Shown here in pieces: positions 37,087 to 48,819 of a DNA stretch of 64,000 bases. Position numbers and translations under genes: made by a program. The notes under the pieces are model-generated. The model was given only the letters and a program-made list of their open reading frames with translations, made no database searches and was not told where the DNA came from. Origin of the DNA: Mesostigma viride (taxonomy: Eukaryota; Streptophyta; Mesostigmatophyceae; Mesostigmatales; Mesostigmataceae). How positions within the stretch are numbered: position 1 is the stretch's first letter; each line of letters opens with the position of its first letter. The stretch lies in the NCBI GenBank assembly GCA_009746045.1, contig RPFO01000041.1, forward strand, positions 2,088,613-2,152,612, read 5' to 3'.

Positions 37087-37900
37087 TCACAGGCTATACC
37101 AATCCCCATTCAGGCCATCCTTGCCCTTGAGTCCACCCATGGGAAACTGCTCCACCATGTGGGCCAACTCTGGCCAGTCCCTGCTGACCTGCAACACCAC
37201 GCAAGTCTCAGCAGCTCCTGCCACCATCTGGGCAGCATAGCGAAGGCATGCCCCTGGATAGGAGAAGAGCACCACAGACTGACTCTCAGGGTCCATCACC
37301 CAAGTAGAGGACGTCTTGTGCCTGCTCACCCATGATCTGTACGCCCACCAGAACTGCAGAAAGGTCTTGACCACCGACCACTTAGCACCTATCAGAGGCA
37401 CCAGCACCCTTAGTGGCGTCTGACGGATCTTAAGTTCCACAGTGTACTTGGGCAACCCTGGATGGCAAAAGAGGTTAGAAGTCTCCAAAGGAAAACACCT
37501 TCTGGCAGAGCTGGAGGAAGAAGGAACCAAATCAAAGGCACCCTTCTGAACTGAAAACTCCAACAGCTCCATGTAGGAAGCCTCTCCCATACTCACTGGC
37601 TGCAACTGAGTAAATGCCTCCTTCAAGGCCTCAGGTAAGGCTGCCAGCATGACCGGCCCCTCAGCAGGCCTCATGTCAATCTCAGGTCCTGGTGACAATG
37701 CATACATCCTACGCAGCAGATGAGCCACAAAAAGGGGAGCCACTCTCATACAGGCTTGTGTGCAGCTGAGATAGGACCTCCTCCACATAGCCTTCAGAGC
37801 TCACCTCCCCCTCCTCTCTGTTGAGTGCAGCCAACGCCTTGGCCAAAGTCTCATAGTGGTCACAGGGGCCCGTGCAGTTCCTATGATCCACATAGGCCAC
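37087..37900 (-). pseudogene. Unrecognised ORF in element B, one frameshift
   Basis: A frame from 37900 (MAYVDHRNCTGPCDHYETL) carries on to about 37730, where a run of five T on the sense strand coincides with a shift into the frame ending at 37087 (GLNGDWYSL). Together they would give about 270 residues. It lies in sense orientation just upstream of the 3' LTR. It has no integrase, protease or polymerase motif. It might be a Gag-like or captured host protein. I do not recognise it. Confidence 0.4.
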
Positions 37901-40900
37901 TCAGCAGCACCAAGGTAGAAACCTCCAGGTATATACTATTGGTCTGGTACACGAAGACGTGCATGCAGAACATGACCCACGTGTCTTAATCATACCAGGA
38001 ATCAAGCCCTAGGTGAACCACTCCATATGTCGAGGGTACAACACAGAAGTCACTCTCCATGTGCCATCCAAGCTCAGATCCCCTCAACCATCCTCAGAAA
38101 CTGGTCACCAAAATCTGGATGTCATCTCAGCTTAGTCCAACCAAACTCCCACCAGAGTCCATCCCACTCAACTCAGATCCCCGTCGGATTCAATGAGTCC
38201 ACATGAATCCAAGAAGGAGTAAACAGGATCAAGGCACCTAAGCCAAACAAGGCGAGGCCACTCCATGTTCTGGGACACCACCCTCCCTCAGCTAGAGTCC
38301 ACGGGTGAAAGACAAGCCTGACATTCCCAGGGATAACGGGTCATCCACAGGGATCCATGCCACGAAATACTGACAACTCTCACTGCTTGATCAGGGCAGG
38401 AAGCAGAGTGTCATGTAGCAAGGCTAACCCTCTATACAGCAACCCCCAAACTAACTGGGCTGCCAGGGTCCAAGGCTCATCAAAGCTAGTCACCACAGCA
38501 CACCCAAAGATTCCAGCCCTTCTCAAGGGAAGAGGTAGTCAGGGACAGATGCTGTATCACCACAACAGAGTGGCAGGTAACCGAGCCATAATAAATCCCC
38601 AATCCATCCCAACTGGGGACCTCCCTCAGATCACCAACAGGTCATAGCAGGCTGGGTGGATTCCAAGAATGCTCAATCCTAACACAGGGGCTGGCGTGAG
38701 CTTCTGCTGCAGCAAGTCCAAGGCCTGCTGACACCCGTCAGTCCACGCAAACTGGAACGAGGAAACGTCAACAGCGCCCCAGGTGGAAGTGCAGTCACCA
38801 AGAGGCAGGAGCAATCCAGCAGGAAGACGTCGCCAACAGGGTCGCCTCAGGAAGATCAAGGGTATCTCAGAAGTACACCCATGATGAAGAGAGGCCGTGG
38901 ACAGGGTTGTCACCAGTGGGTACCCGCCAGCAGGTTGGGGAGGTGCCACAAAGCACAGCCAAAATAGCCCACCGATGGCCAGCGAAACCAGGATACCACA
39001 TAGTCAGGGATCTATGAGGTGAGCCCGACAGGATGAACTGAAATCCCAGGGTGAATCCACGCTATGATCCTCACAGATCTCCTCCCCACCAGAACAAAAT
39101 TCCCCCCCTCCAGTCGCACCAAAGGAGTGAGAGTGAGGTAAAGCCACATCTCCTTAGTAGCTAGTACACTCAAACCCATAGCCAGTGGCCTATGATAATC
39201 ACAAGGCACACTATTTCTCCATAAGATGCCTGGGAAAACCATCCACAGCCTTGAGAGGGATAGCAGAAGATCAGTAATGCCTCACCAGCATTATGAACGG
39301 TATGCCCCAACTTGTAAATCGTAGCACACGCTACCCCCATGCAAGGGCTAGGTGCAGCCCAATCCCCTGCACGCCCTGCTCCCCACACAAATCCCCCTCA
39401 GCATAACTGGTAAACTGGAGACTACCAGCATGCCTAATAATTCCACCCCTCTGCGTAGAATAAGCTGTAATAATCCTGGTATCAGCTTCCCAAGATTGAC
39501 AGCATGACCTAGCAGGAACAAACGCCATGGGATACGCATGAAGACAGAGGCCCAGCCAACCAGAGAAGGGTGGGGGAGGCAAGTCTCTCAGCCCACTAAA
39601 CCACTGGTGGCCTGCAGGGTCGCTCTATTAAGACGTCCTATGCACCTCATGACTAAAGATGGGGTGGGAACTACAGCATCCAAGACAGAGTTGCATACAA
39701 GGCAGCTTGAGAGCAGACTGAAAGCAATCACCAATCAGCCAACTGATGTGCCCAAGCTTGGCAGGGCCCCAGCAACAAAAATCACTCCCCGCATCCATCC
39801 AGGTGGCACTACCATGCAAGGTAATGTGGGCATTAGGATCGAAGGAGCCCAAGACAAGGTTGCACAAGTAGGGCAGCGTAAGGGTATGCTGGATGAGGCC
39901 ATCAGTCATCAAACAGATACACCCTCAGCTTGGCAGGGCCCTAGCAAGTAGACTGAACCATGTCCCCCTAGTCAAAGCATGGAAAGTAGTATCCATGTCC
40001 GTGGACCACGTAGACTGCCAAATGGTATTAATGTCAGTGTACCACGGATACTGATGCACATGAGGCAGGTTGTAAGGGTGGTAGAGGGCTGAATGGGTCC
40101 CCCAACTAACCCACACCTCTAAGCTCATGTGAGCCCCCGCCCAGCACCAAGTAGTCCAACTCCTCAATTAAGAGTCAACGGAGTGGGCATCATTGTCATC
40201 ACTGTCATGCCAAAGATTCCAGCCTGCCCCACAGTTGTAGCTCCGTTGATCCCGCCCATCATCCAACCAACAAGGACATCCTACCCACGCAAACATGATG
40301 CCAGACCCCCCGTGCAAGCAGTCCCATTCATACAACCATCATGCTGTGCAAGCAATCAGCTCAAGGGCGGATGGTGTACTATCAAGACAACAAGCCATCC
40401 TGGCACCATGCAAGCAAGAATAAGTCCATAGCAGGGCAAAGCAAGGGTAGGAGGTTACTCATCTGCACAAGGCTGGCTTGATGTCCACCAGCAGGCAGGA
40501 CCCAGCACTGCGTCAGGAGCAGGCACCAGCATTACAGATACTCGTCACTTGGGCGTCCCCAAGTCACCAGAGTCGCCAGCGGCCACCATGCAGTGCTTGC
40601 AGTCGCCACCACGAGTGCTCTCAGGCCCCACCATGAGTGCTGGTAGTCGCCACCAGGAGTGCTGGCACTCGTCACCATGAGTGCTTGCAGTTGCCACCAA
40701 CAGCACTAGTCCACTACCAGGGTACTCTCCAACGTAGCCTCCATGCACCATGCCCGCCATAGACATGTTTCCAATCCCCCACTGGCCTCAAGCCCCCAAG
40801 AGGCTACTGCCACCACGCCCAATCAGCGTTGGACCACCCCCACATGTGGGTATCCAACACAGCTGTTGCCTGACTGACAACCAAGACTAGCTGCTTGCGC

Positions 40901-43257
40901 CGATCACGCTATGGGGAAGTGACTAAGCTGCTTTATGGAGGCCTGGGACGGACACCAATGAGCCTGGCTCCAGAAGCTGCTTGGAAGAAGGACCACATGC
41001 TGTCAACTGCCCGGACTAAACGTCAATCAGGCTGCAGGAAGGAGCCAGCACTCTTCACTATGGCACTCAGAAAACTGCCTAGTAGGCAAGCCACAGACTG
41101 CCAACCTATTAAGATAGCAGACTCGAACAGGGCTACTACCAAGTGCCAGGTAGCCAGAACTCCTAAGCCGGAGGAGCACAAGGGCCTGAGGTGGTCCAAC
41201 AGCCAGCAGAATTGCCCAAAAATCGAAAAAATGGGCCTAAAAACGCCTTGACCAGTGTCAAAAATTCTGATCTGAGAACTATATCAGATATATTCACAGA
41301 TAAGAACTATGACAGCAGCCCTGGTGTCCATACTTGCTGTCCTAGTGCACCTCCTAGGCCCAACAGGGACCATCTGCCAACAAGCAGTGGTAACCATCTG
41401 TCCTGGGAGAAGTAAATGCGTGGTCACAATGGTCTGGCGCAGGTAAGGGCCCCAACTGGCAAGTGACCCACACCCCACTTGTAAAGGGACGTTGTCAAGC
41501 AAGTGGTCCACCCCCTCTGGGAACATGTGTCAAAGGACACCGTCTAGCAAGTGGGCAACCCATGCAAGAGACACCTGGCAACTCATGGGTGCACGTGTGA
41601 TACCCTCTAGGGGACAACCCACTGCAGGTATCCCGATGTCCCCTGATGTGGTGGCATCTACCATGCCATATGCCTCCATGATAGCATCTGGCACCCTTTG
41701 GCAGACCTGGGATATCCACTCCCCCGCAGAAATTTTCTCAGGGTAACTAGACACAGCTGTCCAAGTATGATAGTGGAAACCCCGTAAATGCTGTTGTTCT
41801 GCCCTGGCATGTGTGATGCCGTCTGGAAATTACATTGCAGACATCCAGGATGTCCACTCCCCCGCAAAAAATTGCTCAGGGTAACCAGACGTAGCTGCCA
41901 CCAATCTGGACAACTCCTAGGGAGCTCGCCCTACCCATAGTACCATGATGATAGTGGGAACAACACAAATGCCGTTGTTCTCCTCCCCACCAAAACCAAA
42001 CCACCATACACGTGGGAGGAACCAAAGCTCAACCTAGAACGCCTCCACTGTCATGATGCTCAACAAGAAAAGGAAGAGTTTCCCCCACAACTGAAACAAA
42101 TGTTTGGCGACGCGTGAATTAAGGACGTGCCACAGTCCTTAAACAGCAAGGGTAGGCTGCCCATGCACCGAAGAAAAGGATCCTGAAAGATTGTCAAGTG
42201 AGTGCAAAAGGAACCTTGCGTAAAAAGGCAGCCATGAATCCCTACTGTCCGCTCATCCGGAGCCACCCTCAAAAGACACGAGGTGTAACCTGAGCCACAC
42301 CGTAAAAATGTCGTCAAAGAAAAGCAGCACCGGGAAAAAAAAACAACCTTAGACGGCGACGTCGTCAGGCGGTCGCGGTGGTGGTCGTGCGTGCAGCCGC
42401 AACCCGGAAACCGGGTGATAGGTGCCGTCGGCAGCAACAGTGCGTCGGCTCAGCCATAACCCGTAGCGCCATGTCAGCCTGGCCGAAAACAGAGCCTGCA
42501 GGGAAAAAAGACAGCTCCTAGCAGGATTCTGGAGCCGGACCTGCTGAGCTACTGGCCCAACACTCCGCATTGCCCTGCTCGAAACGTAGCAACACTTGCG
42601 TAATGCCGATATATAAAGATGTTTGGAGCTAGGCAGAGACTGCGGCGTCAGCAGCCACGACAGACAGGGCGGTGGTCGGACTTCAGCACGATGCGGCCAG
42701 CCAGCCGAAAGCCCGTAAGTAAGGACGCTTGTCAATGAAATATTGCACGAATTTAAAGAAAGGGACGGTGACTTAGTGGTGCGTTAATAATGGCTTATGC
42801 AACACCCTTTTCTAGGGAGAGGTGAAGGAGAAGAAGGTCGCCCACACCTGGTTCCGTAGGGATGAAGGTGATTGTGTAACCCGCCTCACTTCAGTCATAG
42901 AAGTACGATTGAAATTAAGTTGACGCCGTGGAGTATGAGTAGTTGTCTCAGCACCTTCCCTAGCAATGGGTTCCAGAGATGATGACGGATCTCCCAAACC
43001 TTGATTAGTAGGGGGTAAAGGTGATTGTGTCTTCGAACTACTCATACTTCCACATGGAGTCGCGATCGTCTGCCTAGTAGAGACAACGGTTACGGCTGAC
43101 TTCTAGTGTTACAGAGCAAGACAGTCACATCAGGATGTGTCTCAGTCTGTAACACCGTAAGTTTTCCGCAACTCTATGAATCTTCTCGGATGACAGACAT
43201 CTGATCAACGTTGTACTACCCGGAAGGTTGCGACTTCAAGAGAAACACCAAAGTAGA
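37901..43257. other. Non-coding interior of element B
   Basis: More than 5 kb without any frame showing family motifs on either strand. It is C-rich on the + strand in places, with scattered short duplications such as GGTGATTGTGT near 42868 and 43020. Confidence 0.6.
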
Positions 43258-43272
43258 GATCCCCGATACCAA
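43258..43272 (-). other. Primer-binding site of element B
   Basis: On the minus strand, TTGGTATCGGGGATC follows the 5' LTR directly. The TGGTATC start resembles copia-type sites that pair with the 3' end of initiator tRNA. Confidence 0.7.
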
Positions 43273-44053
43273 TGTAACGACTAAAAATGATCATCAACAT
43301 CATCCACAGTCCAATATGAAAGATCTTTTACCTGGGTTGCTTTCCTGAGTCGCAGAACTTCAAGTATCCGAGCAACGTTGAGATGGAAATTCCACAGCAC
43401 GTGATTTAGGGAATCACAACCCCTTGTAGACACAAAGACAAGCTCGTGTATAGACGACCTCTGTGGAACTGAAGGACGTCTATAGCCAAGGGGCTCTTAT
43501 GGATGGACAACAAAGACAAGCTTTATTATACCATGGTGAATCAAAACCAACGTAGCAACAATGGCGACCCCACGTCCTTGATATCGACGTGCTTGTCGAA
43601 CTTGCTCCAACCCTAGCCTGAAGAGAACCAATCAGAACCATGGGATTCTATACAAGATCTTCGTATCCATCCTAGTCACACAGAACAGAACAACACCACA
43701 CACACAACCTGGCAGAATCTTTCCATGAGATCCTAAATCTGTCGTAAGCACTGAAGTCCCAAAGGAGCATTTAAGACTCAATAGTACCAACTAACAAACT
43801 ACAACCCCACGTGGATCAGGCCACGACCAATGAGGGCTCCTATCAGTAGTATCAGCCAACAAACTACAACCCTACGTGGATCAGGCCACGACCAATGAGG
43901 GTTCCTATCAGTTGGTTGACAAAGTATCAGCTCCAAGTACCGTCGTCTTAGAAACCTCATAACTTTCTCAATACTGATCCAAAAGTCCTCAAATAAAAGC
44001 CAAACATTCACAAAACAAAGGATGTAACAACAAAGTCATTTTTGCTTGTTACA
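43273..44053 (-). repeat. 5' LTR of element B
   Basis: 781 bases, nearly identical to 35948-36728; the differences seen are G/A near 43386, one substitution and one inserted base in the CA repeat near 43695-43707, and one missing T near 43986. Confidence 0.92.
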
Positions 44054-44058
44054 TCGCG
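44054..44058. repeat. Target duplication TCGCG, right copy
   Basis: Matches 35943-35947, defining the insertion point inside the transposase-like gene. Confidence 0.9.
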
Positions 44059-46242
44059 GAAGTTTACGGGGAAGTGATCTCCGTTGTAATGATCGTCGAG
44101 GACGAGCGTATTGTCGGACTTCTCGTACGTATACCCTTCGCCGGGTCGTTCCGGAATATATCTCGACTCGCCCAACATCGACTTATCTCCTTTGAAGATA
44201 TGCACGATCTTCCATAGCTGGCAAACCATCTCGTGTGGCTTCAAGTACACGAACGTGGTCGACGACTTTGGAATGCGCACGCCGATATTGATCGATTTGA
44301 AGATAGCGTGAACCAATGCACGGTTTCGAGCGGACTGCTTCCTCCTATTCGCGCCGGGATCAGAATTCCAAAGAGTCACATAGTCGCGCGAGTACAAATC
44401 GTGAGCTCTGGATTTGTAGCCCTTGTCCAACTCCCTACGAAGCGACAACGTAACGTCGTCAGAGAACAGCGCCACGAAGATCTCCTTGTAGCTCTTGTGT
44501 TTCATAGCAGCTACCAGAAAGTCCAACGCGGCTTGCACACCGTCCTCCGTGTCTTCCGCCATATCCGCCCTACCTGCAGTGTCGTACGTTAAACCGCTCG
44601 TTCTGGCATCTTCCATCTTCTCTTTCGTCATGGTAGCGACATTCCAGTCAGGATTACCGCTGTCCATCCATGTAGGGTCGCTCATATCTTCGCCATAGCG
44701 CAGGGAGTCGATAGGGTAATTGTGCTCGTTAAAGAAACTGGAGAACACAAAGTCGTGAGCCGCGAGACGTAGGATGAACTGGATCCTCTCCGTCCTCTCA
44801 TCCTCGTCCAAATCGTGCTCTCTGTCATCTCCATCGTCTTCGGCGTCTCCTCGACCACGCAAAGGCACGATGGAAAGCACCAACGTGAACGCCCTTTTTT
44901 TCGAGTTATTTAAGAAGCCTTCATCGGCCATCGGCTCCCAAAATTCCCTTCGCATGCTCAGACACGATACCTTATCATTGTCGATCTCCAACTCGTCCGT
45001 GTTTCTCACATTCGCCCAAAAACGGATCTTGTCTACACTCGCGACGGTTTGATTACCACGAGGCAATGTCCCGTTTGCCAATAGATTGATGAAGAACACG
45101 TGAGTTGCCAGGTCCGAGAGCTTATCACTCAACCGATGCAAGCGAATTTCGTGCTTGGCCCGTTTTTCGTCGCCCCACGTGCGATAACACCAGTCGCCAA
45201 CGATCAGACAAACCCCTTTCCACCACACCTTGTTTTGAAGCGTTTCCGCCACGGGGGCCATGGAGGGGGTGTCTAACAACGGATTCTGGTTTGCGATTCG
45301 GCCGGGAATCGGAGGGAAGATTCGCAAAAAGAAGCAAGGACCTTTCTTGTCATCATCTGGCCACTTCATAGCCGCGAAAACCTCCGTTCTGGAATCCGAC
45401 TGCTCTCTCTTCCGGATGTACGGTATTTCTCCTTTCTTTGCCCACCCACGAGGCAGAGACATGTTCATAACGACACTGAACTCGTCCACGAACACGCAAT
45501 CCTCGGCGTAGATGTGCTCTTGGAACTTCACAAAATTTTTCTTCGCGAGTTGGACCGCCTCGTTATCTTTTTCCACGTGGTCGTAGTTGAGTACCTTGAA
45601 CGAGAGCTCGTGTTTACGGCGTGCGATTATCACGTCTTTCGCGTCTATATGCGGCTTCTCTGGAAGCGACGTCAAAACCCCTTTCAATTCGTTGATCAGG
45701 TCCATAGCCGTCACCATCTGTGTGGGATCCTTGGGATGTTGGACCCTGGTCTGCATGTTTTGGAGCGGACCCCAAACTTGATCGGATCCGACACCTCGCT
45801 GGTTGGAACGTGAAAGACGCTCGAAGTACACGATATCTTCTGCCGTCAGCTGAGGGGCGGACAACTGAATGCTAGCCAATAATTGCAACACGTCGTCCTT
45901 CTTATTCCCATAAACCCGTTCGAGCCTCGATTGCCTACTCCTGTGTTCAAACGTTAATGTGCCGTCTGTCTCATCGACCACCTTCTGTTTCCTAGCGAGA
46001 GGGCGCAAAACACTCGTTTGGACGGACGTCTGGTCGGCGTAGTCGACATGATTCGTTTTATCTGACATGTACAACTTGTAGTACTTCCACGCCGTCTTGC
46101 GGTCAATGCCGTACTTGTGCGCTATGCTTTCTACCGTAGTCTCTCGCGGAACTTGCTGTTTAGCCATCTCCACTTCCAAGGCGACTTGCTGTCGGAAATG
46201 GAGGCTGTGAGCCTTCCCCCAATCGATAGGACGCAGCTCCAT
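44054..46242 (-). pseudogene. DDE transposase-like gene, N-terminal part (split by retroelement)
   Basis: Chosen start is ATG at 46242 (MELRPIDWGK); the frame is open further but without ATG. Residues 30-60 form a helix-turn-helix (TTVESIAHKYGIDRKTAWKYYKLY) for DNA recognition. The first catalytic Asp is D253 in CVFVDEFSVV. After it comes an unusually long segment of about 540 residues before the second Asp, in the other fragment; in typical IS630/Tc1 enzymes this gap is about 90. That segment has acidic and helical parts and no recognised domain. It could be a regulatory or target-binding insertion. Neighbouring viral genes lie close on both sides, so the gene belongs to the virus. Confidence 0.85.
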
Positions 46243-46261
46243 ACACTGCCCTGAGAAAGAA

Positions 46262-46729
46262 TTACCATTCCCTCCGTTTTTCGAAATCAAATTTGGGCAC
46301 TGTTAGGAATCGCGTCGTGTCTGCCCATTCGGTCGGCTCCTGGATTGACAGATACGTGTCGCGAGGACACGCGTACCCCGCATCGGGCAGGGTTCCAAGC
46401 GGTATACCGGGAGTGTAATTGCAGTACGGATTGTTCTTCTGGTCACACTCTTTTACTTTCTGTTTCTTGTGCGCGTCAAGGCGCTCGTCTATGCGGAACA
46501 CGACATGCGAAAGAATGAATAGGAGGGCGCCTAACACTAGCAATTGCCACCCGTCGCCCAACATGCGCGGACTGGAGCTGGATATGCCTATGAGGAAAGC
46601 CAGCACGCCAAAGAGGAAAACATAGAAGGAGAAGCGTTTGGCCGCAAGACACTTTTCGCGGGAACTCAAAGCAGATGTGAATGGCCAAAAAGTTGTGGGC
46701 GAGTCCAACAGTCCTTGGAAAACGGACAT
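46262..46729 (-). CDS. Membrane protein with two spans
   Basis: 155 residues. Hydrophobic segments at about 34-52 (FYVFLFGVLAFLIGISSS) and 63-80 (LLVLGALLFILSHVVF), then a polar tail with a CDQKNNPYCNYTPG motif containing two cysteines. GTAATATAAAC lies just upstream of the ATG. The layout resembles NCLDV virion membrane proteins with an external Cys/Pro-rich tail. Family not recognised. Confidence 0.65.
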   Translation of the reverse strand: MSVFQGLLDSPTTFWPFTSALSSREKCLAAKRFSFYVFLFGVLAFLIGISSSSPRMLGDGWQLLVLGALLFILSHVVFRIDERLDAHKKQKVKECDQKNNPYCNYTPGIPLGTLPDAGYACPRDTYLSIQEPTEWADTTRFLTVPKFDFEKRREW

Positions 46730-46769
46730 TTCGTTTATATTACATGCGCATAGTTTTTAGTTTCACGTT

Positions 46770-47297
46770 CTAGACAGAAGGCAACATCTTTAGGTCTGGC
46801 TGTGACCCGCTGGGGTCGTCTGTCAGCTCGTGGCCCATCCTAGTGATCAGCTGCGACATCAGCTCGAATGGGTCTCCGCCCTCCTTCTCCAACTTCATGG
46901 CCAGCTGCTCGGCCACCAGCTCGGCCTGCTGCATGATCTCCGTCGGGATCTGCGTGATGCCGATTCCTAGCATGAGAAGAGAATGCAGGTACTGCCAAAT
47001 GGCCTCCTTCGTTGGTGTGGAGGCCTTGGTCCACAGCTCGTCGATCTTGATACCTTGCAGCACCTTGACGTTCTTTGCCGTTCCGTCCAGAAAAAAGGTC
47101 GCGTCTCTCGCCATGATGCGCTCGATGTGCGCCTGGGCGGATTCCATGAAAGCTTCCGCCGGGGCACGCGGAGACGTTTTCTGGGCGAGACTCAGTGCCG
47201 TCAATGCACCGGCGATGCCCTTCTCTTTTGGAAAGGCCATCTCCAACTCCTCCAAGAACTGCCTCAATAACTTGTTGAACGCTTTCACGGATGACAT
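46770..47297 (-). CDS. NCLDV-conserved helical protein (MSSVKAFNKLL family)
   Basis: 175 residues from the ATG at 47297. The opening MSSVKAFNKLLRQFLEELEMAFP and the later block DELWTKASTPTKEAIWQYLHSLLMLG fit, from memory, a short helical protein found in several algal and amoebal giant viruses, of unknown function. The upstream box is CTTATATTG. It is divergent from the small membrane gene at 47382, sharing an AT-rich intergenic region. Confidence 0.65.
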   Translation of the reverse strand: MSSVKAFNKLLRQFLEELEMAFPKEKGIAGALTALSLAQKTSPRAPAEAFMESAQAHIERIMARDATFFLDGTAKNVKVLQGIKIDELWTKASTPTKEAIWQYLHSLLMLGIGITQIPTEIMQQAELVAEQLAMKLEKEGGDPFELMSQLITRMGHELTDDPSGSQPDLKMLPSV

Positions 47298-47381
47298 GAT
47301 CTTTGAAACAATATAAGATAAACGGGACAACGAATCTGACGCATAAAAAATATCGAAGTATATTAGATACAATCAACCATC

Positions 47382-47591
47382 ATGAATCTCGAGCTAGTGA
47401 AGAAGTGGGGCTTAAACTTTTTGATCGCCGTGGTATTCGGTATGATTGCCGGATTGTTTACCAGCGGCACGAAGAGCCTCGACCCGAAGAACATGAAGGA
47501 CCGCTTGAAATCGGGCCAGTTCTGGGGTGGCGCGGTCGCCTTTTGGTTGGTCTCCCTGATCGTCTTGGGTCAGTTTACCAAAGACATTTGA
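47382..47591 (+). CDS. Small membrane protein, 69 residues
   Basis: Two hydrophobic segments (LNFLIAVVFGMIAGLF and WGGAVAFWLVSLIVLGQF) with a short polar loop between. AGTATATTAG precedes the ATG. Probably a virion membrane component. No family recognised. Confidence 0.6.
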   Translation: MNLELVKKWGLNFLIAVVFGMIAGLFTSGTKSLDPKNMKDRLKSGQFWGGAVAFWLVSLIVLGQFTKDI

Positions 47592-47613
47592 GCGCGTTTA
47601 GTAAGCACCGAAA

Positions 47614-48273
47614 ATGTTACCGAGTATGGTAAGTGAAATGGATGTCAAAGTGAAGATCGGCGGGCATATCCACAAATGGATATTCCCTTCTTCCGCGGTA
47701 CAAGGTCTCAGCAATCTGACCGGTCTCGAGGACCTGCAAGCGTGCAAGAGACTCATGAAGACGCTTGTCGTCCGTCTCGCTGCCGTGTTGGAGACGAGGG
47801 ATCTGCGAGAGACGGTGAGTGACGCGGAAGTGCTCTGTCTCATGCAAATAAAGGCGCAAGCGGACATCCCGGAACAAATGAAGAAGGATGTCGAGTTGAT
47901 ACTGGACGGCTGGAAATCCGCGGAGGAGACCATCTCCCTCGACGCGAGGAGGGCGTTGCGAGCGTTGGAGCGATTGATCCCCGTCCTGCTATCGTGCGCC
48001 AACAAAGAAGAGTTTGAAAAGTTCTTCTCTCAAGTGTTGTATCCCGCCACAGAGGAGAAAGAGGTCAAGTGCATCTCCAAATTCCTTAACGTTGTCGCGG
48101 ATTGGATCGTCCTTCCAGAACTCCCAGTCGACGGGGACAGCCACTATATCGAGAAATACATCAAGCGGATCTACGTCCAGCTCGTCGAGCCAGCTCTGAT
48201 GACGAAAAGAAAAGAAGTGGTGGCGAAACGCTTCAGGACGGCGGCTGTGACCATGGAAGAATACATGGACTAG
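47614..48273 (+). CDS. Helical viral protein, 219 residues
   Basis: Soluble and mainly helical. The N-terminal VKVKIGGHIHKWIFP could be a beta strand pair. No metal-binding or catalytic motif seen. The first ATG (47614) is taken; ATGs at 47626 and 47638 are possible. Only 22 bases separate it from the upstream gene. A structural or regulatory role is inferred only from position. Confidence 0.55.
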   Translation: MLPSMVSEMDVKVKIGGHIHKWIFPSSAVQGLSNLTGLEDLQACKRLMKTLVVRLAAVLETRDLRETVSDAEVLCLMQIKAQADIPEQMKKDVELILDGWKSAEETISLDARRALRALERLIPVLLSCANKEEFEKFFSQVLYPATEEKEVKCISKFLNVVADWIVLPELPVDGDSHYIEKYIKRIYVQLVEPALMTKRKEVVAKRFRTAAVTMEEYMD

Positions 48274-48315
48274 GTACGCGTTCGTTCGAATTCGCTCATC
48301 CTAATTCTGCGCCAG

Positions 48316-48331
48316 TAGTATACCATCGAGC
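48316..48331 (+). promoter_or_regulatory. TATA-like box before 48332
   Basis: TAGTATACCATCGAGC directly before the ATG, with the box seven bases from the start. Confidence 0.55.
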
Positions 48332-48775
48332 ATGGGGACTCCTCTATCTGAAGCGTACACCTTCTCGCCATCGGGAGAGGACACTCGCGTGCCCATGGCC
48401 ACGCCCATGCATCCGTCAAGTGACACGCCTCCTTTCCAGGAAACGATGGCCCCGAACCCTAGAGGCAGTTTATCCGCTCCCCTCGCTCCTTCCCATATGA
48501 GACGCCCGCCCCAAGCCGCGGCACCTGGCCCGCAAGCTCACCAGGGGCCCAGTCCTGCGGAGATTCACGCAGCACGGATGCGACAACAGGCGCTCATGGA
48601 TTGTCGCATCAGACAGATAGCGGGAGAAGAGGCTCGCAGCAATGCGATCAAGTACATCGTGGCCGGGGGTGTCATCGCCGCCATCGCCTTTTACCTTTTG
48701 AACAAGCGATGGGAAACGAAATCTATCGCGTCTAGGCTCCCCGATGCCATGTTATCGGCCGCCCCGCGGCCCTAG
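48332..48775 (+). CDS. Pro-rich protein with one C-terminal membrane span
   Basis: 147 residues. A disordered Pro/Ala/Ser-rich N-terminus is followed by a helix (HAARMRQQALMDCRIRQIA) and one membrane segment (IVAGGVIAAIAFYLL). TAGTATACC lies seven bases before the ATG. Probably a tail-anchored virion protein. Confidence 0.65.
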   Translation: MGTPLSEAYTFSPSGEDTRVPMATPMHPSSDTPPFQETMAPNPRGSLSAPLAPSHMRRPPQAAAPGPQAHQGPSPAEIHAARMRQQALMDCRIRQIAGEEARSNAIKYIVAGGVIAAIAFYLLNKRWETKSIASRLPDAMLSAAPRP

Positions 48776-48819
48776 TTTAAATTGAAATTATTTTTTCCTT
48801 GAACGTATTATAATAAAGA

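Larger units (their letters stand above)
35948..44053 (-). mobile_element. Large non-autonomous LTR retrotransposon (LARD-like, element B)
   Basis: 8.1 kb with two 781-bp LTRs starting TGTAAC and ending GTTACA, flanked by TCGCG. On the minus strand the primer-binding site is TTGGTATCGGGGATC next to the right LTR, and the polypurine tract TTTTGAGGGGGAGATA touches the left LTR. The right LTR is therefore the 5' one. Both signals look copia-like. The 6.5-kb interior has no integrase or reverse transcriptase motif, only one possible gene near the 3' end. The LTRs differ at about four positions, so insertion was recent. It must have been mobilised by proteins from another element. Confidence 0.88.

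Noticed and set aside
37901-43257. Short frames in element B as possible genes.
   Set aside because: None has a family motif, length or codon pattern beyond chance, and they occur equally on both strands.
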